From NCBI GenBank assembly GCA_012519525.1, contig JAAYQB010000160.1, positions 1-8,694 on the forward strand: DNA of 8,694 bases. The letters are read 5' to 3'. The notes under the pieces were generated by a model that saw only the letters and a list, made by a program, of their open reading frames with translations, had not been told where the DNA came from and did no database searches. The position numbers were made by a program, and so were the translations under genes. This document shows, piece by piece, positions 1 through 7,106 of the stretch. The stretch's first letter is position 1; each line of letters starts with the position of its first letter. Source of the DNA: Bacteroidales bacterium (GTDB lineage: Bacteria; Bacteroidota; Bacteroidia; Bacteroidales; WCHB1-69).

Positions 1-461
1 ATTATGTGTGATTTCGGTTGCTTTTTCCAATGATAGTGTCGATTTCTCTGCATGCAAAACACGTTCTAACTCCTTGTAAATACTATATGCAGCGAAAGCT
101 ACACAAATATGAGCTTCTATTCTATTTTGTAGACGATGGTAAATGGGACGTATTAGTAAATCTGTTTTCGACATGCGAAATGCCCGTTCTATGTACCACA
201 AGTTCCTATAACTAACTATCACTTCCTTAATTTTGTTACAACTACTTATTCAACGGCTTCATCTTTGTTAAAACCAAAAAGTTTTTTCTCTAAACCTGAT
301 AATCTTTCAATTTAATGTTTACCAATTAGTTCCAATTTTTCTATTTCGTGCCACATAGTGGCACAACCAATGGTTTTCACCACTTTATAGCGTCCTCTAT
401 CCTTGCTAACTATCTGAATAGAAGTGTTTCCAAACTTATTTTTCTTCTTTCTTATAAACAT
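1..461 (-). pseudogene. Internally deleted IS1634-family (IS4 superfamily) transposase
   Basis: Reading leftward from an ATG at 459-461, the first 49 codons give MFIRKKKNKFGNTSIQIVSK followed by GRYKVVKTIGCA. This is the characteristic N-terminus of IS1634-group transposases. A TAA at 312-314 interrupts it, the same frame resumes as IERLSGLEKKLFGFNKDEAV, and a second TAA follows at 246-248. In a different frame, open from 249 to base 1, comes KEVIVSYRNLWYIERAFRMS then KTDLLIRPIYHR and RIEAHICVAFAAYSIYKELE. This is the C-terminal DDE segment with the catalytic glutamate (IERAF) in a Y-x2-L-x3-E-x6-K context. Intact family members are usually around 500 residues or more, so several hundred residues carrying the first two catalytic aspartates are absent, with the junction near 240-250. 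The protein cannot be active. The C-terminus lies outside the window. Confidence 0.85.
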
Positions 462-470
462 ACATTTTTA

Positions 471-543
471 TTCGGGACACCCAAATAACGGAAAAAACGA
501 TTATATATTGTTGATTATTAGTTGTCTATATGGGTATCCCGAA
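471..543. repeat. 17-bp imperfect inverted repeat upstream of the transposase start
   Basis: The arm at 471-487 (TTCGGGACACCCAAATA) and the arm at 527-543 (reverse complement TTCGGGATACCCATATA) match at 15 of 17 positions across a 39-base spacer. These are GC-richer blocks in an AT-rich surround. The inner arm ends ten bases upstream of the ATG of the broken transposase. It could be a terminal inverted repeat duplicated at the IS end, or a stem-loop in the transcript that masks the transposase start from read-through transcription, as known for several IS families. There is no U-tract after the stem on the minus strand, so it is not a typical terminator. The role is inference. Confidence 0.6.
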
Positions 544-624
544 AAAGTGCGGAAAACAAGAAATGTTATAAGTGGAAAACTCTTTATAATAAATAGCTTT
601 GTGTTTTTATAAGTGTTCATTGCA

Positions 625-1518
625 TTAGATACATTGCTGGATACAATTACTTTCTTGTTTTTCAAATTCTAAAGTTGCATGTGTGATTCCAATCTTAGCT
701 AATTTTTGTTTTACATTTTGTTTTACTATTTCCATATCTTTCATATCTTCTAAAATAATATGTACAGTTAAAGCGTTTTCGGTTGTGCTTAAAGCCCAAA
801 TATGTAAATGATGAATATTGATTATTTGTTTTTCGGCAAGTATTATTTTTTTAATTTCTTCAATATCAATAGTGGTTGGTACTCCGTCTAAAGATAATAG
901 AATACTATCTTTTAAAAGATTCCAAGTAGAAATCATTATAACGCAGGCTATTCCTATTCCAATGATTGGGTCAATAATATACCAACCTGTAAATAAAATT
1001 AAAACTCCCGATGCTACTACTCCTAATGATACTAAAGTATCTGCCATCATGTGTAAATAGGCTCCTTTTATATTTAAATCTTCGTCTTTCTTTTTTAAAA
1101 ATAAAAGAGCTGTAAATAAATTAATAATAATCCCAACACCCGCTACCCAAGCAATTACATTGCCTTCTACCGTTTTAGGATGATATAATTTATTGATACT
1201 TTCGGCAATAATAAATCCTACAGCAATTAATAAGATAACAGCATTGGATAAAGAAACTAATACGGTACTCTTTTTATATCCATAGGTATAATTCTTTTTG
1301 GCTGACAATTTGGATAAACGAAAGGCTAACATTGCCAATAGCAAACTGGCTATATCACTCAAATTATGCCCTGCATCAGAAAGCAATCCCATAGAATCGT
1401 AGTATATTCCTGCCGTAAATTCAACAATAACAAATAGTACATTCAGCAAAATACCGATAATAAATGCTTTGTTTAAACTAATATGTTTTGTGTGCTGATG
1501 ATGTGAATGATGTTTCAT
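625..1518 (-). CDS. CzcD-like cation diffusion facilitator (probable Zn2+/divalent metal exporter)
   Basis: This 297-residue inner-membrane protein has the usual length and layout of CDF transporters, which exchange cytoplasmic Zn2+ or similar cations for protons. Six membrane segments lie at about 17-38, 44-66, 86-106, 120-141, 153-177 and 181-200. The transport-site residues are visible: D48, H51 and D55 in segment 2 (LLSDAGHNLSD) and H156/D160 in segment 5 (YLHMMAD). The His/Asp pairs in both helices fit the Zn-selective CzcD group. Residues from about 208 form the cytoplasmic dimerisation domain, with HHLHIW at 236-241 and further metal-type histidines at 253 and 280. The N-terminus is histidine-rich (MKHHSHHQHTKH) and the C-terminus carries a C-x3-C pair (C292, C296). 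It starts 7 bases after the glycosyltransferase stop and is probably the last gene of the polA unit. Substrate specificity is inferred from family only. Confidence 0.93.
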   Translation of the reverse strand: MKHHSHHQHTKHISLNKAFIIGILLNVLFVIVEFTAGIYYDSMGLLSDAGHNLSDIASLLLAMLAFRLSKLSAKKNYTYGYKKSTVLVSLSNAVILLIAVGFIIAESINKLYHPKTVEGNVIAWVAGVGIIINLFTALLFLKKKDEDLNIKGAYLHMMADTLVSLGVVASGVLILFTGWYIIDPIIGIGIACVIMISTWNLLKDSILLSLDGVPTTIDIEEIKKIILAEKQIINIHHLHIWALSTTENALTVHIILEDMKDMEIVKQNVKQKLAKIGITHATLEFEKQESNCIQQCI

Positions 1519-1525
1519 ATCTTTA

Positions 1526-2689
1526 TTATTCTTTTTGACATTGGCGATAAAGTTCTAAAAAACGTTCTCCAATAATATTGGCTGAAAAATGACGAATAAC
1601 ATAATCTCTTATAGTAGTGGGAGAATATTGATGAGATGTATCGCAAAGAAAATTCATTTTTTCATAAAGAGCATCTTCATCTTTCAGTTTTATGACAATT
1701 CCTCGTTCATTGTTTAACATTTCGGGAATAGCACCCGTATGCGTTGCCAAAACGGGAATTCCACATGCCAACGCTTCCATAACAACGCAAGAAAAAGTTT
1801 CAAAATTAGAAAACATTACTAAAAAATCAGAATTAGCATAATAATCGGCAAGTTCTTCCATCGTTTTTTTTCCGTGAAATACAATGACTTCATTCAAATT
1901 ATTTTTCTCGATAAAAGCTATATATTCTGTTGGCGGATAATCATGTACAACATTGAGAACAAAATCGTTTCTAACTTCTCTTAACCTCTTTATTCCTCTT
2001 AAAATTCCTGAAAAATTTTTTTCTTCATCGTTCAAAGACGAAACATGTAGCAAGTGTTTTTTTGTTGTTATCTTTTTTTCTTGAAGCTTAAATAAATCAA
2101 CATCAACTACATTTGGAATTACATAAATCGTTTGTTTAATTCCGAAATTTTCCATGTTTTCTTTTAAGAGAGCACTCACCGCAGTAATAGCGCTTGCATG
2201 CTGAGCAATGGATAAGATGTCTTTTTTTATTTTATTTTTATTTAAACGGGTATCTTCCGGATTATAAATTGACCAATGTTCTGTTAGTAAATAAGGTAGC
2301 TGATAACGAAATTTCCAATACAAAGCAATTTTGCCGGCAGGCAGTGCTACATGAAGATGTACAAGGTCGGGATTGAAAATATTTTTTCTTATATAAGCCA
2401 AACCCCAATTATAAGCTTTAAATATTCGGTATCTGTTAATTGTCTTATTCAGATAACGGAAAAAAGAACGAAACGCTTTTATTTTCACTTCAACGTGAAT
2501 GTAAATTCCTTCTGTTTTAACAATTGTTTTTTTTGATAAATGAGTTTCTAAATCAACTGTTAATAACACGGAAGGGCATAGAGATGCTATTGATTGAATA
2601 TGACGAACACAAAAATTCCCTTTTGTCGGCTCGTCTGCTGTAGGTTGCCAACTTAATAAATGTACTATATGAATAGGCTTTTGAGTCAT
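1526..2689 (-). CDS. GT4-type glycosyltransferase (GT-B fold)
   Basis: This 387-residue cytosolic or membrane-associated enzyme most likely transfers a sugar from a nucleotide-sugar to a growing cell-surface glycan. The N-terminal acceptor half begins with a beta strand (IHIVHLLSW) and contains HLHVALPAGK at about 111-120 and LLTEHWSIY at 134-142. The linker motif IPNVVDVDLF (191-200) is the usual entry to the second Rossmann half. The donor-site E-x7-E motif is intact, with E297 and E305 inside SNFETFSCVVMEALACGIPV, followed by a GAIPE loop at 319-323. It has no signal peptide or membrane helix. The start codon lies one base after the flippase stop and the CDF gene follows after 7 bases, which suggests cotranscription. 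The pairing with a Wzx-like flippase supports a role in polysaccharide or lipid-linked oligosaccharide assembly. Donor and acceptor cannot be read from the sequence. Confidence 0.92.
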   Translation of the reverse strand: MTQKPIHIVHLLSWQPTADEPTKGNFCVRHIQSIASLCPSVLLTVDLETHLSKKTIVKTEGIYIHVEVKIKAFRSFFRYLNKTINRYRIFKAYNWGLAYIRKNIFNPDLVHLHVALPAGKIALYWKFRYQLPYLLTEHWSIYNPEDTRLNKNKIKKDILSIAQHASAITAVSALLKENMENFGIKQTIYVIPNVVDVDLFKLQEKKITTKKHLLHVSSLNDEEKNFSGILRGIKRLREVRNDFVLNVVHDYPPTEYIAFIEKNNLNEVIVFHGKKTMEELADYYANSDFLVMFSNFETFSCVVMEALACGIPVLATHTGAIPEMLNNERGIVIKLKDEDALYEKMNFLCDTSHQYSPTTIRDYVIRHFSANIIGERFLELYRQCQKE

Positions 2690-2690
2690 T

Positions 2691-3986
2691 CTATTGTTTA
2701 TGTCGTAGGATTTTTTTTATTTCGTTTGTTAAAATGGATAAATCGTTAGAAGTAATTTTCAAGTCTCTTACTTTCACTTTTGCATCTTTTATAAACTTGA
2801 AAAAAGTATAGGTGAAACTAACCGTATAAGAGAGAGTTGTAATTCCTGCTATAGACATCAACACATCCATATAAGGCATACTGATAAAAACGGGAATCAA
2901 TGCCAATCCTATTCCGGCAGTAATTATTAAGCCGATAATCGATGCATAAGTATTGATTTTATATAAGCCAAAACTTGAAAAATAATGTGAAATAATAGTG
3001 TTACACGAAAATAAAATAATACCAAAAGCTAAAACATATAAGATTTGCTTTACTTCAAAAAATTCAGCACTAAAAATAAATGCTATCCAACTAGCAGGGA
3101 TTAATACCAATAAAAAAGTCGCTATTAACGAAAATACAAAAACCAACTTTAAAAATGCGAATGTTAGTTTTTTAGCATATATTTTATTTTCTTTACTATT
3201 TGAAATACGTGCGTATTGAACTGTTGCCATACTTTTAGGTAAAATCCAAACGGCTTCGGATAATTTAGTCCCTAAATCAAATACTCCCAAAGCTTTTCTT
3301 CCCGAACAAAATTCTATAATGTAATAACTTAAACGATAATTTAATAGTTGAGCAAAATTAGCAATTTGTATGGCAAAGCCATACGTCAACATTTGTTTTA
3401 AAAGAGAAAAACTATTTTTTAAATTTGTAATTTTAATGTTTTTCCAAACATAAGGAATACTAATAACAGCCATTAATACATAAGACAATAAGTAAGCATA
3501 AATATAAGATGCGACATTTTTAATATTAAAAAAATACAACAATATCAGCATTAATCCTAATTGAAAAATAATTTGTAAAACAGCTAAAACATTATATATT
3601 TTTATCTTTTCAACTGCTAATATAAAAAGAGAATGAACATAGTAAAATGAGAAAAAAATAGAAACCAATAATAAATGCCATACATACTCGTAAGGAATTA
3701 ATCGAAAAATAAAAAGAAGAAAAGTTCCTATTATGCTTATCAATACATTAAACCCATAGGATAAAAAAATAAGGTGAAAAGCATTATGACGAGGTAGCAT
3801 ATATACAAGCGAAGGACCTCCTACAAAAGAAGTTAAATTTTGGATAATTGTTAATCCTAAAATAAACAATCCAATAGTCCCTACTCCCTGTGCCCCAAAC
3901 TCATGCGAATTGATAAGTACAATTCCAAATGCAATGAGAGTGCAAAAAATACGCGATCCAAATGTTCCTATTACTTTTTTTAGCAT
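2691..3986 (-). CDS. MOP-superfamily polysaccharide flippase (Wzx-like)
   Basis: This 431-residue, strongly hydrophobic protein has about twelve predicted membrane helices and only short loops. Its length and layout fit the polysaccharide-biosynthesis (Wzx/MurJ-like MOP) flippases, which move undecaprenyl-linked sugars across the inner membrane. It opens with a short basic stretch and FGSRIFCTLIAFGIVLINSH, then FGAQGVGTIGLF (30-41), a segment typical of the first helical pair in this family. A central soluble loop with YGFAIQIANFAQLLNYRLSY (202-221) and GVFDLGTKLSEAVWILPKSM (234-253) matches the start of the second six-helix half. The C-terminal 30 residues are charged and cytoplasmic. The gene starts 10 bases after the polA stop and ends one base before the glycosyltransferase start. 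Assignment to the superfamily is firm; the transported glycan is unknown, and no Wzy polymerase or ligase is in the window. Confidence 0.88.
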   Translation of the reverse strand: MLKKVIGTFGSRIFCTLIAFGIVLINSHEFGAQGVGTIGLFILGLTIIQNLTSFVGGPSLVYMLPRHNAFHLIFLSYGFNVLISIIGTFLLFIFRLIPYEYVWHLLLVSIFFSFYYVHSLFILAVEKIKIYNVLAVLQIIFQLGLMLILLYFFNIKNVASYIYAYLLSYVLMAVISIPYVWKNIKITNLKNSFSLLKQMLTYGFAIQIANFAQLLNYRLSYYIIEFCSGRKALGVFDLGTKLSEAVWILPKSMATVQYARISNSKENKIYAKKLTFAFLKLVFVFSLIATFLLVLIPASWIAFIFSAEFFEVKQILYVLAFGIILFSCNTIISHYFSSFGLYKINTYASIIGLIITAGIGLALIPVFISMPYMDVLMSIAGITTLSYTVSFTYTFFKFIKDAKVKVRDLKITSNDLSILTNEIKKILRHKQ

Positions 3987-3996
3987 AATATGTGCT

Positions 3997-6780
3997 TTAA
4001 TGCGCTTCTAACCAATTATCTCCCGATTTTATATCTATTTCCAAAGGTACCGTTATGGGCATCGCATTAATCATTCCATCATAAACAATAACTTTTACTT
4101 CTTCTAATTCAGGCTTATATACATCAAGAACTAATTCGTCATGAACTTGCATAGTAATAAAAGAACGTAAATTACGTTTTTCTATTTCGTTATGAATTTT
4201 TATCATTGCCAATTTAATCATATCGGCAGCCGAACCTTGAATAGGGGCATTAATAGCGTTGCGTTCGGCAAAACCCCGTACGATAGAATTCTTAGAATGA
4301 ATATCTCTTATGTAACGCCGACGTTTCAATAGTGTTTCAACATAGCCATGCTGTTGTGCAAATGCTTTTTGATTTTCCATGTATTGCTTGATTTTCGGAT
4401 ATTTATCAAAATATTGATAAATTATATCAGCGGCTTCCTTACGTGAAATATTTAATCGTTCGGATAATCCAAAAGCAGACATTCCATAGATAATTCCAAA
4501 GTTGACGGTTTTAGCATTTCTTCTCATTTCACTAGTAACTTCCTGCAATGGAATAGCGTAAATTTTAGATGCTGTAGCAGCATGAATATCTTCTCCGTTG
4601 CAAAACGACTCAAACATACTTTCGTCTTGACTCATAGCGGCTATTAAACGTAATTCTATTTGTGAATAATCGGCAGCAAGAATTGTAAAATCATCGTTAG
4701 CAGGGATAAATGCTTTTCTTATTTCACGCCCTTCGTCATTACGAATGGGAATATTTTGAAGATTAGGATTGCTTGAACTTAAACGTCCGGTCGCTGTAAT
4801 TGTTTGATTAAAAGAAGCATGTACTCTTCCTGTTTTTTTATTGACTAAATTGGGAAAAGCATCGGCATAAGTAGATTTTAATTTTATCAATCCTCTATAA
4901 TCTAAAATCAAAGGGACAATAGGATGTTTGTTTTTTAATTTTCGTAAAACATCTTCTCCCGTTTGGTATTGTTTGGTTTTTGTCAACTTAGCATTTTCAA
5001 TGATTTTTAATTTTTCAAATAAAATAATGCCCAATTGCTTGGGTGAGGAAATATTGAAATCTTCTCCTGCATATGCGATTATTTGACTTTCAATTTCTTG
5101 GGATTTAAATTGTAATTCTTCCGAATATGATTTTAAAAAATCAATATTAATGCGTACCCCCTTTTGTTCCATGCTTGCTAAAACAGGAATTAAAGGCATT
5201 TCAACCTCTTTAAACAATGAATATCCTTCAACTTCTATCAATTGTTTTTCAAGGATATGGAATAATTGCAAGGTTATATCTGCGTCTTCGCATGCATAAT
5301 CTTTTACCTGTTCGATTGGCAATTGATTAAGAGTTATATTTTTATTGCCTTTACCAACTAAACTTTCGTAAGTAATGGTATTATAATTTAAATAGCTCTT
5401 TGCCAGTAAATCCAAGTTGTGTCGCATTTCGGGTTCGATGACATAATGCGCTAACATAGTATCAAAGTTATCTCCTTTTATTTCAATTTGATAACGAGCT
5501 AATACTTGTATATCAAATTTAAGGTTTTGAGCTATTTTTTGAATGTTTTTATTTTCAAAAATAGGTTTTAACACTTGTACCCAGCGATAAGTTTCGGCAT
5601 ATGTATTAGGAAATTGAATATAAAAAGCTTTGTGAGCTTCAAAAGCTATCGATAGCCCAATCATATTTGTATTGATAATATCTAGGCTATCTGTTTCCGT
5701 ATCAAAACAAAAAGCAGTCGTTTTTTCTAATATTTTTTTTAATTCTTCAAGCTGATGAAATGTATCTATTAATTGATAATCATGTTTTGTATTATAAATC
5801 GAATAGCCGGAAAAAATTTCTTCGTTCTTTACTTCTTCTTCAGGAAATAGTAAAGTAGGCATTCCTACTCCCATAGTTTCTTTTTTCTTTACAGAAAAAT
5901 CGGTAAATATTCTTTGAGCAAGGGTTCTAAACTCTAATTCATCAAAAATATTTTTTAAGACATCAAGATTAGGCTCTTTGTATTTTAAAAGTTCTTCATT
6001 AAAATCAATAGGGACATCTAATAAAATGGTTGCCAACATTTTTGAAAGAATTGCCATTTCTGTTCCTTCTTCAATTTTAAGTCGTAATTTTTCGCTCGAT
6101 ACTTTGTCTACATTTTCTATAAGAGATTCGATTGAACCGAATTCACTAATTAATTTGATGGCTGTTTTTTCACCTATTCCTTTAATGCCGGGAATGTTAT
6201 CGGAAGTATCTCCCCATAATCCTAAAAGGTCAATTAATTGTTCGGGATATTGTATGCTATATTTTTCACAAATTTCCTTAACTCCCAAAATGCTAATACC
6301 ACTCCCCATATGTGCGGGCTTATACATAAAAATATTGTCAGAAACCAATTGCCCATAATCTTTATCAGTGGTAACCATATAAACCTTAAAGTTTTCTTTT
6401 TCAGCTCTTTTTGCAATAGTTCCAATAATATCGTCTGCCTCATAACCCATTAACTCTAATATTGGAATCTGAAAAGCTTCGATAATGGCACGTATATAGG
6501 GTAAACTTTGCACTATATCTTCCGGTGTACTTTCTCTATTTGCTTTATAGTCTGCAAAATCAACTTGACGTAAGGTAGGTCCAAAAGTATCGAAAGCAAC
6601 CGCAATATGAGACGGCTTTTCTTTTTTTATAATTTCGTATAAAGAATTGGTAAATCCTAATATGGCAGATGTATTTTGTCCTTTTGAATTAATGCGTGGG
6701 TTTTTATTCAATGCATAATAAGCTCTGTATATTAAAGCCATTGCATCTAATAAAAACAATTTTTTTTGAGATGGTTGCAT
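3997..6780 (-). CDS. polA: DNA polymerase I, three-domain with intact proofreading site
   Basis: This 927-residue enzyme removes RNA primers and fills gaps in replication and repair. Numbered from the ATG at 6778-6780, the 5' nuclease domain (about 1-300) shows FLLDAMALIYRAYYAL with D12, YEADD with D116/D117, TTDKDYG with D139/D141 and GDTSDNIPGIKGIGEKTA with D191/D194. The 3'-5' exonuclease domain has DTETDSL (D360, E362), NLKFD (D423) and YACED (Y495, D499), so proofreading looks intact, unlike many bacterial Pol I proteins. The polymerase domain has motif A DYSQIELRL (D704), motif B RRNAKTVNFGIIYG (K757, F761, Y765) and motif C MQVHDELVLD (H880, D881, E882). The frame stays open 96 bases further upstream to an ATG at 6876. 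That extension would add a hydrophobic, Phe-rich stretch foreign to Pol I and would start upstream of the promoter at 6810-6840, so 6780 is preferred. It heads a tight co-directional cluster. Confidence 0.97.
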   Translation of the reverse strand: MQPSQKKLFLLDAMALIYRAYYALNKNPRINSKGQNTSAILGFTNSLYEIIKKEKPSHIAVAFDTFGPTLRQVDFADYKANRESTPEDIVQSLPYIRAIIEAFQIPILELMGYEADDIIGTIAKRAEKENFKVYMVTTDKDYGQLVSDNIFMYKPAHMGSGISILGVKEICEKYSIQYPEQLIDLLGLWGDTSDNIPGIKGIGEKTAIKLISEFGSIESLIENVDKVSSEKLRLKIEEGTEMAILSKMLATILLDVPIDFNEELLKYKEPNLDVLKNIFDELEFRTLAQRIFTDFSVKKKETMGVGMPTLLFPEEEVKNEEIFSGYSIYNTKHDYQLIDTFHQLEELKKILEKTTAFCFDTETDSLDIINTNMIGLSIAFEAHKAFYIQFPNTYAETYRWVQVLKPIFENKNIQKIAQNLKFDIQVLARYQIEIKGDNFDTMLAHYVIEPEMRHNLDLLAKSYLNYNTITYESLVGKGNKNITLNQLPIEQVKDYACEDADITLQLFHILEKQLIEVEGYSLFKEVEMPLIPVLASMEQKGVRINIDFLKSYSEELQFKSQEIESQIIAYAGEDFNISSPKQLGIILFEKLKIIENAKLTKTKQYQTGEDVLRKLKNKHPIVPLILDYRGLIKLKSTYADAFPNLVNKKTGRVHASFNQTITATGRLSSSNPNLQNIPIRNDEGREIRKAFIPANDDFTILAADYSQIELRLIAAMSQDESMFESFCNGEDIHAATASKIYAIPLQEVTSEMRRNAKTVNFGIIYGMSAFGLSERLNISRKEAADIIYQYFDKYPKIKQYMENQKAFAQQHGYVETLLKRRRYIRDIHSKNSIVRGFAERNAINAPIQGSAADMIKLAMIKIHNEIEKRNLRSFITMQVHDELVLDVYKPELEEVKVIVYDGMINAMPITVPLEIDIKSGDNWLEAH

Positions 6781-6809
6781 GTGATAATTATTGATAATAT
6801 AAAAAAATA

Positions 6810-6840
6810 CAAAAGTACATGTTTTTTTTATAAAAACTAA
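6810..6840 (-). promoter_or_regulatory. Bacteroidota-type promoter for polA and the downstream cluster
   Basis: On the minus strand TACTTTTG (6810-6817) is an exact match to the Bacteroidota -7 consensus TAnnTTTG. Nineteen bases upstream lies TTAG (6837-6840), one mismatch from the -33 TTTG box. Transcription would begin near 6803, giving a leader of roughly 20-25 bases before the ATG at 6780. The placement also argues against the longer polA frame. Confidence 0.6.
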
Positions 6841-6937
6841 AATAAAATAAGAGGTATTGAATATGTTTGAAAACAAGCAATATTTACTTATATATCACCT
6901 TATTATAATTTAATATTATAAATTATTAAAATAATTA

Positions 6938-6968
6938 TTTGTTTATGTTAAAATTAATTATAAATTTG
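6938..6968 (+). promoter_or_regulatory. Bacteroidota-type promoter for the secreted-protein gene
   Basis: TTTG at 6938-6941 and TAAATTTG at 6961-6968 match the -33 and -7 boxes exactly, with a 19-base spacer. The start of transcription would be near 6974-6976, leaving a leader of about 130 bases before the coding region at 7107. A second, weaker -7-like octamer (TAATATTG, 7053-7060) lacks a properly spaced -33 box. Confidence 0.65.
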
Positions 6969-6978
6969 AAGTTCAAAT
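6964..6978. promoter_or_regulatory. 15-bp palindrome overlapping the -7 box (possible operator)
   Basis: ATTTGAA-G-TTCAAAT is a perfect 7-bp dyad about one central base. It covers the last five bases of the -7 box and the predicted transcription start. A regulator bound here would block the rightward promoter. No regulator gene is present in the window and chance occurrence is possible in such AT-rich DNA, so the operator role is a suggestion. Confidence 0.35.
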
Positions 6979-7106
6979 CAAAAAAAAATAAAAAAAACTA
7001 ATTGAGTTAAATTCAAGTCATTATAAAAGTAAGATTTTGATTAAAATAACAATAATATTGTTTAAATTAAACGAATAGAGGTTAAATGGTATAAATTTAT
7101 AAAAAA

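Larger units (their letters stand above)
1..543 (-). mobile_element. Remnant of an IS1634-type insertion sequence, running off the left edge
   Basis: The stretch contains N- and C-terminal pieces of a single transposase plus an inverted repeat upstream of its start, so it reads as the 5' part and a collapsed body of one insertion sequence. The transposase family is judged from recognisable motifs, not from a database match. The outer end is set provisionally at the distal arm of the inverted repeat. No target-site duplication can be tested because the other end lies beyond base 1. The element sits downstream of, and in the same direction as, the polA gene cluster. Confidence 0.6.
6781..7106. 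other. AT-rich divergent intergenic region
   Basis: These 326 bases separate the divergent polA and secreted-protein genes and contain no open frame that resembles a gene. The base composition is extremely A+T-rich, with A-tracts at 6981-6998 and short dyads such as AATTATT-AA-AATAATT (6921-6936). Dyads of this size are expected in such composition, although A/T tracts just upstream of a -33 box could act like an UP element. The recognisable content is one promoter in each direction and a palindrome over the rightward -7 box. I see no tRNA, small RNA or riboswitch fold. Confidence 0.7.

Noticed and set aside
18..215. 65-codon plus-strand frame over the left edge
   Set aside because: It is antisense to the clearly recognisable transposase C-terminal segment and has no protein-like features of its own.
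424..612. 62-codon plus-strand frame, Phe/Ile-rich
   Set aside because: It overlaps the transposase N-terminus on the other strand and the inverted repeat; its composition simply reflects AT-rich DNA.
566..615. 9-bp direct repeat TTATAAGTG at 566-574 and 607-615, considered as a target-site duplication
   Set aside because: It does not flank the insertion sequence and is short enough to arise by chance in AT-rich DNA.
544..624. Search for an intrinsic terminator after the CDF gene
   Set aside because: No GC-rich stem followed by a U-tract is visible; the only strong inverted repeat belongs to the IS leader.
5978..6453. Several frames of 69-126 codons on both strands within polA
   Set aside because: All lie inside the conserved 5' nuclease domain of polA and are shadow frames.
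6901..6936. Short A/T dyads upstream of the rightward promoter, considered as an origin or operator
   Set aside because: Such dyads are expected in sequence that is nearly all A and T, and no DnaA-box-like or iteron repeats accompany them.
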